Source: Phylloscopus collybita (taxonomy: Eukaryota > Chordata > Aves > Passeriformes > Phylloscopidae). Taken from it: a DNA stretch of 64,000 nt. The position numbers and the translations under genes were made by a program. The notes beneath the pieces are model-generated. The model ran no database searches, was not told where the DNA came from, and saw only the letters and a program-made list of their open reading frames with translations. The stretch lies in the NCBI GenBank assembly GCA_027886175.1, contig JAJNNQ010000024.1:3952001-4016000 (forward strand), written 5' to 3'. Below, one piece after another: positions 36,335 through 48,000 of the stretch; the stretch's first letter is position 1; each line of letters begins with the position of its first letter.

Positions 36335-36484
36335 GAATATTCTGTGATTCTGTGAAAACCTGAGTTGGAGGGGGCCAAAAAGAAACATCAAGTCGAAATC
36401 TTAAGTGAATGGCCCATACAGGGACTGAACCCATAACCTCAGCATTATTAGCACCATGCTCTGACCAAGTGAGTTAAGTCTTGT
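36335..36484 (-). mobile_element. tRNA-Ile-derived SINE with CR1-like tail (TguSINE1 type)
   Basis: On the minus strand, 36484 to 36410 is a degenerate isoleucine tRNA. It has an A-box-like TTAACTCACTTGG, the anticodon loop CTAATAA with anticodon AAT (36447-36449), a B-box-like GGGTTCAGTCC, and the acceptor end TATGGGCCA. It continues into TTCACTTAAG and a CR1-like 3' part ending CTCCAACTCAGG. This tRNA-Ile head plus CR1 tail is the layout I remember for TguSINE1 of zebra finch, which is mobilised by CR1 machinery. Most differences from the tRNA are C-to-T or G-to-A changes, as expected from CpG decay. The octamer tail at 36335-36355 reads in the opposite sense to what I expect. The tRNA part is not a functional tRNA gene. 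Confidence 0.88.
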
Positions 36485-36577
36485 AGCCTTGAGTTTTCTG
36501 TCAAAAATGACCTGCTAAGCTGTGTGAAAACATTCAGCTCATCCACAAGGTAATTCTCAGAAAGACCAGAGAAGAAC

Positions 36578-36613
36578 ATTGGTACCTAACTGATACCAAT
36601 GTTTGGTATCAGT
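36578..36613. repeat. Overlapping inverted repeats (two alternative hairpins)
   Basis: CATTGGTA (36578-36585) pairs perfectly with TACCAATG (36594-36601) over a loop of eight. ACTGATACCAA (36589-36599) pairs perfectly with TTGGTATCAGT (36603-36613) over a three-base loop. The two stems share the middle arm and so exclude each other. Such three-arm patterns are typical of a replication template switch within a short quasi-palindrome. The SINE ends only about 90 bases away, but I see no link. Confidence 0.65.
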
Positions 36614-37927
36614 CAGATTCCTGATTGCAAACATTTTAGTGGAAATCAAGCCCTTAACCAAGGCCATTTATGGCAATTGGGAGGACAGAAGCAGAAATTC
36701 ACAAAGATCACAGTGTTGGACTAGAGGAACAGAGTCTGAGAAACCACATTCTGCAAATATTTAGGACACAGGATTTGATAGGGATTCTTCCTCATTCAGG
36801 GCTGCACTCTGAGGTATTATAGTGGAAAATCCAACAGTGCTTTCTGAGGAAACAAATACTGGTCAGGCCACACTTTTCTCACCTGGCATTCAATTCCTGG
36901 ATACAGCTTAGCAAATCTAAGCCCACTCTGCATGGAGTTTTAAATTCCATGAAGAAACACTGGCATGGAGTGTTTGTGGAGAGAGCTGCCTGCAGCAGGG
37001 GCAGCCAAAAGGGAAGAGAGCCAGGATTTTGAGAAGGCCTGCAATGAGTGACACTGCCATGGAAATGGGATCACACCTCTCTCCCAGGAAAACGTGTTTG
37101 AGGGTGGGTGAAGGAAGAATCAGCTGATCAAAGCCTCCACAGTGCAAGGATCACTTGGTACATCAGCAGTCACACTGTTCTCCCTGAGAAGTGAGGGAAA
37201 AGTTTCCCTCCCACTCGTCAGCTTTGAGTGCACCTTCCCACTTGAAGCAGCTCCTCGGAGCACCACATCTCTTAAAAGCTCAGGTGTAAGAAATTCTCAG
37301 GGAGAAGTAATGGAGATGAATGCATTTTTAACAGAACTCTTCCAGTTTCAGCTCAATTTTGTCATCTACATGACACTTCCAGTAAGTAAATAATTTCAGA
37401 TGGGAAATCACAGGTGGATTAGTGTAAGCTTATCGATTGTCGAGGTAATCATTCTGCAGCGCAGAAATCTGAGACCCCTTGACCAGAAAGGGAATAGAAC
37501 ACACGTCTTACAGAAGGCTTTTATGAAAAGATAATTTAGAGGCTCCAGGGCAATAAAGACAAGTTTGAGAGCAGTTACAATCCACTTTTAGATTGTATTA
37601 CCTCCCAGTCCTTTTTTCTCCTGAAATAACCTGCTTCTCCACCTCTCTCTACCACAATCTTCCTTCTTTCCTTGCCTTTCTTCAGAGCAGCAAGGGAACG
37701 AACATTATGAATTATTGATGTGAGAAATACAGAAATCTCATCAGGAGAGGGTGGGGTTTTTTTTCTTTTTTTTTCCCCTAAAAAAGCTCAGGAGAAAGTT
37801 TGGACAGGAGCAGAAAGCCTACTCAGCAGAGGAAGGCATGTGCGTAACCATCTGTAGCAGCTCCACACTTCCTACTGCTTTTCAGAAATCACTGAGACAA
37901 GAGGCATAAGTAGACAAATTCCACCAG

Positions 37928-37954
37928 AAAAACAAACAAACAAACAAACAAAAA
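37928..37954 (+). repeat. (AAAC)n microsatellite
   Basis: About six AAAC units in an A/C-rich stretch that continues as non-periodic A/C-rich sequence to about 38035. Comparable shorter tracts are at 32313-32338 and 58515-58535. Confidence 0.85.
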
Positions 37955-40900
37955 TCCCTTAAGACCCAGAAAACACCAACACCCCACACCAAAAGAAACC
38001 CCAAACAACCACCAGCCCACCACCCTATCCAGAATATTCATCACAGCCATTTGAGATTGTTAAACTTATTTAGACTTTTTGAGACCTAGTCAGTCCCAGG
38101 TGAGAGTCCCAGTGAAATAACTTACACTCTTTCAAGTTTCTTATCAATATCAGAGACATTCTTACCAATCTTTGGAGTTTTATATTAGCAGGAGAATCTC
38201 CTCCTTGTATTGTTACAAAAGGGAGGAGGTTTTGTTCCCCTTTTCTTCTCTTCAGTGACCCAGCCTGCATCAAACATCCAAGGCCTCCTGCCTCCAGGCT
38301 TTCACCTTTCATTTCTGCCTCAGAAGGTGACAGTTACAAATGGCCATGTGTGTGAGCTGAGGCCACATCTGTACCCAACAGGACCTTCAGGAGGCCAGGA
38401 TAATGTAAAGGAGCTTGTAAGACTCACATAAGCCTGTCAAATACCTATAAACTTTTACAAACACCATGGCTAGAGACTGGTCACCAGTCTGCACTGGAAG
38501 ACCTTAGGTCCATTCTTTTCCTTTGATCCTTCTGGACATGATTTCACAGATGGAAGGCTGTGGGAACAGGTTTGCTGTTACCTCTATCCCAGAACTCTCA
38601 TGCACAACACAACACAAGATACACTTAATATTTGAAGGCATAGGGTGAAATTTGTTTTTCAGTCTCTCTCTCTATATATATATTTGTTATTTTGAATACA
38701 CATTAATGGGATTTTAGGGATTATTCCAAGTTCTCTGAATATAAAAGCATCCCTTCTGCCTTTTTAAACTTTTCTCTTACTCCAGTAAAGGGGCAATCAT
38801 GCCAAATGTGAACTGTCAAAGCAGATATCAATAACCTGAATCTAACTCCACATCTACCTTGAGTAAGAAAGAGGAAAATACCACTGATGCAGCACAAAAA
38901 AGCAAAAGGCATCAAATATGCAAATGGAAGTCTGCAGACTGACTGCTCAAACTGTTCAAGCTGATAGCTTCAATACCACTCAGTTTTCCTTCTCACTTTG
39001 GCAGACATGTCTGCCTTAACCAAATGTCTTTGCTTCCTTTCCCCTAAGACTAGGGAAAAAATGCTTCTTCATTTCTTACCTTTCTCTTCTCCTTTCCTCC
39101 ACATGCTTCATTGATGTTTTTATATAAGTTTATTATGTTTAATCTCACCATCCTCAAGAGTTTTTTTACCTCACATTCTGCTTTCCTAAACTATGGATAG
39201 AAACCCATGGCTGTTGTCTGGAGGATCCATTGATTGTTTCATCTTTATTTTTACATATTCTGCTCTTGGTGGTTATTCCTTCTCCATAACTACTCTCTCA
39301 TGTCAAGAAAAAAAAAAAAAAAAACCACAAAAACTCCTTTTTTTTACTTTCTTCTTCCTCACCATCTCCTGTTCTCCTTCACTGTATTGTTTTCTATTCC
39401 AAGACTATGCCTGTGTTTTGCAGTTAAGCCTCAGAGCAGTTTCAGGCTAACTCCTACTTTGCATTTCTGAAGTGCTGTGTAACTTTGCAGCCATATCAGT
39501 TATTTTTAGTGCTAAAAAACAATTATTAGGATCCTCCATTTTACAAGGCTATAAACTGGTTTCCACTTAAAATGGAAATGAGTGAAATTTTCAACATATA
39601 TCAATAGAACTTGTTTGTAAAGTTTCATGCTCTGGTAACCTTCATCTTTATTAAGGCTGAAGAAGTCAGTCCCATGTGTCACATTTAGAGGAACACTGGC
39701 AGAAATGGCCCTGAAGACATAACAACCCAGTAGCCCAAATAATTTGCACTTTAAATGTAAATGTCTATTTTTCCAGCCCCTGAAGCTTCATCTCTCGAAA
39801 CCACCTCTAGAGGTTTATCATCAGTATTCAAACAGATAAATACTTCCTGTGATTTAACAGAAACAAAGAGAGAGAGAAGAGAAAAACATAAGGAAAAGAG
39901 AGGCAGGATAGCAAGCCTGAAATGCTGATTAATCTGCTGTGGTTAATCTATTTGTGGACTAATTGAACAACAAAACCCGTTGAAATAACCATTGGCAAGT
40001 TCTAGAAGACACAGCTTCTACTTTAGTTCTATTTATAGATTGTCACTGCTTTAGTAACAAACATTTACTAATTGATTACCTCAGACTTTTCATCCCTATG
40101 GAGTTACAGGAGGAGGTCAGGTGACATTATTATAATTCCTATCCATTCTATATTTTGAATAGAGTGTATTCTATAGAACCTGCAAAATGTAGAGACAGAA
40201 ATAGAGAGATCATTGGGGGACACACATTTAAGCAAATTTCTGAAATTTGCTATGCTTTGACAGTCAAGTTTACAAAGCTTACAAAGATTTCCTGACTTGG
40301 GAGCTGTGACTGAACAGTTTGTTTTAAATAAATAGGAGGAGATGAAGCTCACTATATAAAAACCTAGTTGGAAATTATGGGGGAATTGAGACACTAAAGT
40401 CTTGCAGAGGTTTGATTACTTCAAATAATTAAAAACTCAAAGGAACAGGCAAATAATAAGATTATCTATAAATACAAATTCTATCTATGTAGTTTTACAG
40501 TGCAAAACCTTTAGTCATTACATTATGAAGTTCTACATACCTGTCATTAGGTCTAACAGAAAATTACTAAAATTTTCAATAAAAGATGGACTCATGCAAT
40601 GACATTAGAAGTTGAATTTAGAATGGGAAACTTCCTATTCTCTCACATCTGCACAATTTTCCCCCCTAATTTACATAACAAATGAATTCCACTCAGATTA
40701 AAATACTTCAGGCTCTCTATTCTTAATGTATTTGATCATGAAGATCATGGCACACTGACATTTCAGAGGAAAATCAGGATTTTGTACTTTTCTTAGGCTA
40801 CTTCCTTTCCAAATATTTCAAACCAAGAAATATTAGAAAAATATCTATATATGCTTATATATGCTTATAATCCCAAATGTCTGCTAAATACCTATAAGCC

Positions 40901-41328
40901 AGTAAGAATAAGCAAGACAGGCATCACTCAACACCTTCCTTTCTTCCTTGATACTCTTTAGAATATTGGGGGAAAGAGCCCTTATGTTCAGTCATTTCAT
41001 ATTTATACAAAAAGGCAAATTGTGAGGAGAAAAAAAAGATAAAATAGTCCCCAAGCTGTCATGTACCCACTGAAAAATGAATACTGACAATTTTTGTCAT
41101 GTTTCTGTGCTTTAATCCTTTAATGTAGATTGTGGATTATGGCATCCAGAAAAGGAAGGGGAGGGGAAGATGAAATATGAACACACACACACAAAAACCC
41201 AAGAAGTTCTTTCAAGAGCTAAGTTCTGGCACAGCCCTGGTTATTTTATGCAGCAAGAGTGGCAACACAGAGGGAAGGCAGCCAGGAAAGAAAAACATTT
41301 ATTGCCAGAGTTTTGGAAAAAACATTGT

Positions 41329-41778
41329 TTAGTCAAGTAAAACAATAGGTGGATCTAAGAAGACTGGATATTCAGTCAAGCCCCTTCCTTGAAATAACAA
41401 ACCAGTTTGCACAAGGTGCTGTAGCAGATCAGGCACTGGCATCATGCAGCATGGCTGGCATTCCAGCTTTGAGGATTTGGGTTTGTTCCTGTATACTGCA
41501 AGGGCTTTTCTCTTGTTTTTAAAGAAGGGTTCCAGGAAGACCTGTTTGTACCTGGCAATAAATATGCAAAAGAGGTGAGGCCATGGAAAAACTGAAAGAA
41601 CAGGCTTCAAAAAGAAAGTTCCTAGCAGTGCCTCCAGCCTGATCCCAGATCTCTCTGGGTTTGCCCAAGAGGTCACCTTCCTTGTAGGATCACTGAAAAC
41701 TAAGCTCAATCCCAAACAATCTTCTAAGCCTCCTCTCTTGGAATTATTTCTCATTATTCCATAGGAGAAGCTTAGCAC
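41329..41778 (-). other. 149-codon open frame, not recognised
   Basis: A minus-strand frame opens at 41778 and runs to 41329. The product would have a mixed composition without low-complexity runs, including a hydrophobic stretch around residues 54-74. I recognise no domain, there are no convincing flanking splice signals, and no promoter is visible. With roughly 6 per cent stops per codon in DNA of this composition, a frame of this length somewhere in 64 kb is not surprising. Treat it as non-coding unless conservation or transcripts say otherwise. Confidence 0.12.
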
Positions 41779-44411
41779 ATGACCTATTCAGGCCTCTCTT
41801 TGTTGTGTTATGGTCAATCACAACCTGATCATGAGGCTTGAAGAGCTTTCATGAGCCACCATTAGTTCTGTACAAGAGCACAGACCCTCCCATCACCACC
41901 TGGAGCTGTCAGGTACATTTAATATGAAGCACCTTTATTAGCCTTGCAGTTTCAGGGAAAAAGCACCATCATCCTCAGAAAAATAATCTCTTATTACAGC
42001 ACTTCCTCACAGCAGGGAATGAAACAAAACCACTAAAATAAGCACTTAAGAAGTTAAATTGGGACATGTTTTCACAGAACAAGGAAAAAAAAGAATAGAC
42101 TGCCAGTATAAAAGATTCCACAGCAGAAAAACAACAGAAGAGTACTTGGGTACAAAAAGAATGCAAACAAGGAATTGACTAAAAAAAATAGCTGCTTAAA
42201 GGGCATTAAGTCATAAAGACACAAATGCAAAGTTTCTGTTGCACTTGTTCAAGTCTGTCTTTGTAGAAAGTGCTGTTACAATGGGTGCTCTCACTGAACA
42301 GGGTAAATTTACAGAGGCATCTGTAAGCACAGAAGGCTGCAAGGACAAGCTTATGCCACCATTTGTAACCAAATGCTCCTCTGAGGAGCTGAACTGCTAT
42401 TTAACATAATTTTTAAATTTTCATCTGAAAAGGGGATTTATTTGACACTACCACACTAACAAGGTAAAAAAAAAAAAAAAAAGTATGTATTTCCTGCTAT
42501 AAACAATGACCTATCAAAACCAGTTTTTAAATCAGATGAGAGCTACAGTGAAGGTGAGAAACCTGGGAAGATGTCCAAGAGTGACACTACAGTCTGTGAA
42601 GAAAATGCCAGCCTGAGGCACCTGTTTATTTATCCCAGAAAGAATCTGCTGGCCAAAGTACCTGAAGCTCAGTCAGACACCAGATACTGAGGTGGGTTTC
42701 TCTCCAGACATTGCAAATCTTAGGAAGCCTGTGGAAAACATTGCCAGCATTGTATATTACCAAAACCAGGCTAAAAAAAAGTGCAGCAGAAATCACTGGG
42801 ACACCTTCAGCCATTTTCTTGCTGTCAGGGCACAAAAAAAATAGTGACACATGGGAGCCAGCAGTTTAGAACTTTGCTTCACCCAAAGCAGAAAGCTTAC
42901 ATTAAGGCACAGTCACATTTCACATAAGACATCCTGCCTGCTAACACTGAGGGAAAAAAAAGGAAAGCAAATTGGAAATTCAAAATTATCAGGAAGCTCA
43001 CTGCAATACAGAACCCATCTTGGGCAAATCTTACTCTGTCAAAGCCAGTTGTGGTCAACCAAAAAAGCAACCAGAAGTTTAAGTGGCTAATCTTTTTCTT
43101 TCTCTTTAGATTAACTGGTGTTGCATTTTCCTGAAAAGATGCAGATTTCATGCTCTGACCCTTGATTTTGCAAGGCAGGAGCTGACAGTCCTATTGAAAA
43201 CTCAGGTTGGTGGCAGAATTATGCACATTCTAGTCCCCGTGCAAGAAAGTGGACAAGAAAATCTGGCATACATGTGTATGGTGTATAGGGGGGGAAAAGA
43301 GAGAGGGGAAGTAGCTCAAGTTTAATATTTTGTGCTTCACATTCACATATTCCCAGCATAAGACAGAATTTGCAAGTATCTACCCAACAGATTCATATTT
43401 TAATACCACACCCAAATTTAAACCTGAGATCCAAACAACTGAAAATAAGTCAGGCATTTGTAGTGCAAACTAAATTGCCTCACAGTGAAAGCTCTAAAAT
43501 ATGTACAAGTTTATGAAGCCTGTCAGGTATCAGCCAATGGGAAAAAAATTTATGCATAGCAAGACATATGCATGTTACATAAGCAGGGAGTGCAATCAGA
43601 ACTTTAGGGGTGGAAAAAAAAGTAAAGCACCCAATTTCTGTGAAAAATCAGCGACATCTTAACAGGGTTTAGCAACCAAATCAGTTGCATGATGCTCATG
43701 CCTTCCCTTCCAAAGCAGCTACCTGAAAATGAAAGTCGTGCTGAGGTGAAATGCATTTCTGCACACTCTTAGGTAGGGAAAGAGCCATCCCTGAATCACC
43801 ACAGTAGTATTCCAGAATGCTCACAAAAACTGACCATGCATTTTCACAGTCCTGAGATTCTGTTGGACAAGAATTATGTTTGAGAGGTGGTGGAATTACA
43901 GCATGAAACTATTCTATTTAGAGTAATTTGTAGCATGAATACACTAGAAGGCGTCTTCAGTCATTTCATTGAACTGCATTATTTGCTTACGAGTTCAGGG
44001 TGATGACTGAGGGAAATAAAGGAAACCTCTGAAGGCTATCCTGAAATTATCAGCAGATTTAGTGCTCCCTCCCACAGTCTGCTCCTTTTCACTCAGTGAG
44101 ACTCCCTGGTAATTGTAGCTTTTAACTTTGTACTATTGCACAAAGTCAGAACCAGCCAGCAAGAGCTTAAGACGATTTCACAGGACAAAGCCACGCTTTG
44201 AAATCAGAGCTCCAGTTTAAAGACAAACATCACTGTCCAGCAGACTTTGGGTGCTAACCCTGCCTAGTTTAAGAAGTTTCCAGAGGTCACCCTCACAGTT
44301 AGTTTTAACAGTTTTAAGTCAAGGACATGACATTTAAAATAGGACGTACAGTGATGTTCTCTAATTTATGTCAAATCTTTAACGTGTTTTGCATTAAAAT
44401 GCTGCCCCAAA
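41779..44411. other. Non-coding DNA, no gene recognised
   Basis: Unique sequence with a 17-base A-run at 42466-42482 and short A-runs. The remaining frames are all under 90 codons. Nothing recognisable. Confidence 0.65.
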
Positions 44412-45062
44412 GTGACTTGGCTCAGTGCCCAAGGTACCATTCCTTGCACTGCTGTCTTGACTCGCTGCCAAAAGGAGGCAAAGGAGGCATTTTCCTCAGA
44501 CAACGCTGCTAATGGAAACTGTCAAAGCCCTTTCAACACCCCTGATTTTGTTGTGCTTGTCATCTCAATTGTGTGGCTTGCTAGACTTCTGTTCTCAATG
44601 ATGTATTTCTTAGCAGTACATTCTGCCTTATCAATAACATTGAAATCTTCCCCTTGCATCAAAAAGAGCACTCTGAATACAAGAGGCATCACCTCTGGTT
44701 TCGACAAAAAAAATTATTTAAAAATGACAACCAAAAATCCCCAAACCAAAACTGCTCACGCTCACCACCAAGAAAATAACAAAAATCTGTTCTTCCTCCC
44801 AGTTTGTAAGAACTATCACCTCCCTCCTACCCAGAAAAGTTCAGGCTGTGGCAAGGGAACTGGAGCTCTTGCATTCCTCTCTGTCCTGCTGCTGAAAATG
44901 CCTCTCTTCAGGTGGGAACATTTCCTGAAAGCCCCACCACGCGAATGTTACAGAAGTTGTTTGAATAAGAGCTGTTACCTACAGCTTTCCCACAACAAGG
45001 AAGCACTTGGCCTTAGCCCGATGGCAGATATCTCTGAATCAGCTGAAAGAAATACCAGATGA
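44412..45062 (+). other. Longest open frame of the window (216 codons), not recognised
   Basis: The frame runs from an ATG at 44412 to a stop ending at 45062. The predicted product has a hydrophobic segment at about residues 46-69 (VVLVISIVWLARLLFSMMYF) that could be a membrane helix. A Lys/Thr/Asn-rich stretch follows around residues 100-125, encoded by A/C-rich DNA, then a Cys-containing C-terminal third. No family motif is visible. The start context is weak, and I see no promoter or polyadenylation site tied to it. Part of the openness comes from A/C-rich composition, which avoids stops. A second frame (102 codons, 45007-45315) overlaps its end in another register. Chance is the default explanation. 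Confidence 0.15.
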
Positions 45063-48000
45063 CATCTGTAGCCTCTGCTTCCCTGGAGGAATGAGATATG
45101 GCACGATTCAGGTGCACCGTGAGGAAGCCATCACTTCTCCTGACATCTGGAAAAAACGACAGCTCTGTTTACCAGAGTGCACCACTCACACAAAGAGTGT
45201 TTGTCAGACTGTCTCGAGGAGAAAAGGCATTGCTGTGCTCATATTCAATCAAGTTGGAGGCATGAAAGCCACAGGAGGATGGTGGCTGGAGGCTGAGCAT
45301 CTGTCTCACACATAATCTGAACACCATGGAAAAAAGGAAAAAAAGGGTGGGGAGTGGGGAGAAGAAGAAAAGTGGAACAAAAACCCCCTTCTGACTTGAA
45401 AACTCTATCAGAAACAGAGACTACTACAATCATTTCCTCCCAATCCATCCTGTGACTGTCACAGGTTCCCCTCATGCCTTTTCCCAGGTCTGCAGAAAGC
45501 ATCAGGCACAGCTATTTCATGCCACTCCTTGGTACCCAGCCTTTCCAAGAGCTCACATCTGCTCACAATGCACACTAACAAGAGGGGTGAGAATGAACCC
45601 AAGACACATCCACAGGGGCCTCCCTTCAACTCACCAGTGGTTCTTGTCAGTTCTCTGCCAGTCTTCCTGACAGGAACCCTGGAAACACCAGCTATGATGA
45701 CTGTATTGATAAATGGAAAACATTAAACATTTGGGTTTTTTTTAACAGGCCAACTGATTTCAGAGCTACCTACCACACAAGACAGGCCTGCTGACAAGAT
45801 TTAAAAAAAAAAAATAAATATTTGGAATAGATGGTTTGAAATAAAAAAAAAAAAAAATAGAATTCCCAGGACATATTCAGATCATTATTGGATAAGATAT
45901 TCTGGTTTACATTTAATATACAGCACCCCAGCAAATAATAGGTGTTAAGCACAGTGATGAATAAATTTTCCTCCCTGTCACCCCACAGAATCTCACTGAA
46001 ATGTGAATTGAGAACGTTTCATATGCCTACACCATTGAAAGAGACAAAGAATGATTTGGAATAAGTTAAGAAACATAAAAAATTTGATTTTTTTTTTCAT
46101 TCCCATAAAAAAATTAGTCCAGAGCAGGAATAGATAATGTTAAGAAGTCCCACAAATTTTAGAAAGGTTCTGCATACACAACAAGATGGCATCAAGTTAA
46201 CTGGCACAGACTGCCCAGTGAGGTGTAAATTGCCCTTCAACCTTCACCATGCACAGAGTTAATTCCTTTCTCCACAAAAATAAAGTCAGCATTGGAAGAA
46301 ATCTTATTTTGCCACAAGTGATTGAAGGCAAGCAAGATGATATAACCAAGGCAATCATTTGCATATTACAGTGCTGCTCCACCTCAACCTACTCACCACA
46401 TTTCACCACTTCTCTTCTAAATCCATGGTCTAGAAAGGCAAAAAGAAATAGCATCACTATTTCTGTTTTTATGTTAGTGAAGAAACCGGCAAAAAGTGTA
46501 AAAAAACATCAAAATATGGACCAATTTTCCATTATTTTTCCTAGGGTGTCAGGGTGTACTCACTTTTCCTATTAATTTATGTTTTTCTGTTCCTCTCCTC
46601 AGATGCACCCTAACATTTTGTTGGGTGCAATTTGCCAACCTAAAAAGTGGAATTTGCAGAGCCTAACACTGCTGCAAGTCTCGGGTGCCACAGAGGGGTT
46701 AGAAGAAAGTAAAAGCTCTCCAAGCAGTCCAGAGCTGAAAGAGAAAAGGAATTCTTGAGTGGCCCATTTACTGCTTTTGTGATCTTTTCAGAACCAAAAG
46801 GAAAGTGAGAGAGTCAGAGGCTGCAATTTCCTCTCCCTGTTTTTCACTTTGTGTATTCCTTCACTTGTCACCCACTGTCTGAAGAAAGAGGACAACCTCT
46901 CACCACCCCCCCAAAAAAAAACCATTTGCTCAAACATTTAAGCATTTTTCTACCAAGATCTTAAAAAAACTACCTTTGCTGTACTATGAGGGCAAGACAT
47001 TTGAAAATTAAGAGAATATAGAGTACTGCTCTTGTCACCAAGTTGGTTATCAGCATTCTGCCCTTGTCTAGCCCAATCCTGCATAACCAGTAGAATTTAA
47101 GAACGTTTTTAAAGTGTGATTTAAATTTTATATAATACACACATTTGCAGTCCCAAGTGTCAGCATATTTAGTTTTCTATCTATCACAGATACAAACAGA
47201 CCTCTTGGAACCATTCTTAAACAATGAGGCCGAGTCACATCTTCCTCCACTACTTACCCTCTCTCAGCACCCTGGAGAGTCCTTTGTCCCCTTGGTTCCC
47301 ATTTAGAAGGATATTACCTTCAGTTCTGTGACCTAAACCCTGAACTTGCACTTCAGAAGACCACAGCAAAAACCCAATCCATGGTTTTTGAATAATTATC
47401 AGGCCGCAAAAAAATTTTCATCTTTCTTTTTATACCCTCACATTCACTCCAAACTTCCTTTTTTAATGTTTTCTGATAATTCTTCATTTAAAAGAACTGC
47501 TTAGAGACACCTTCATGCCCAAACTCAAGAGTTCTTTCTGCAGCTTTTTTGAAGACAAACTTAGGTTCATCACAGAGACCAAATCCCTCTGAGAAGTTAA
47601 AAAATTTCAGATAGCAGTCACCTGGTTTGGGTTGTTTAATTTATTTTGGCAGCATGAGTCCATGTGTCAGCAATCTCAGTTAATTACCTTGTTCCAGCAG
47701 TTATCCTGACTGTCCCATATCCACCTCAGGCTAAAATATCTGTGGGAAAAGAGGAGTGAAGAGTTGATTGTGATCTGCAATGGCAAAAACTTGCTTTGAA
47801 TGAAGGGAGTGAATTCCTATTGCAAGCAAGTTTCCCCCTCTAGTGCCTGCTACTGCCCAGTGATGTCCAGTTTTATTGCTTTTCCTAGGAAGCTTTCATT
47901 GGAGGATCCATCTTGGTGAGGGGGTTTATTGCTAAAAAGTTGGGGAGATCAGTCCTCCATCATAAGCATCTGACAAGAGTTAAGTTTGTAAGAGTTCCCA

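Larger units (their letters stand above)
36485..41328. other. Non-coding DNA, no gene recognised
   Basis: Mostly unique sequence. It contains (AAAC)n at 37928-37954, a TC run passing into a TA run near 38662-38682, a 17-base A-run at 39308-39324, a GA-rich patch near 39866-39904, a direct repeat of TATATATGCT at 40846-40865 and a CA run at 41181-41193. Frames do not exceed 96 codons. The stretch near 39925-39975 is rich in TTAAT cores and could be regulatory, but this is only a visual impression. Confidence 0.65.

Noticed and set aside
36410..36484. A tRNA-Ile (AAT) gene on the minus strand
   Set aside because: The cloverleaf is degraded (A-box and B-box changes, mutated stems) and it continues directly into a CR1-like tail, so it is the head of a SINE, not a tRNA gene.
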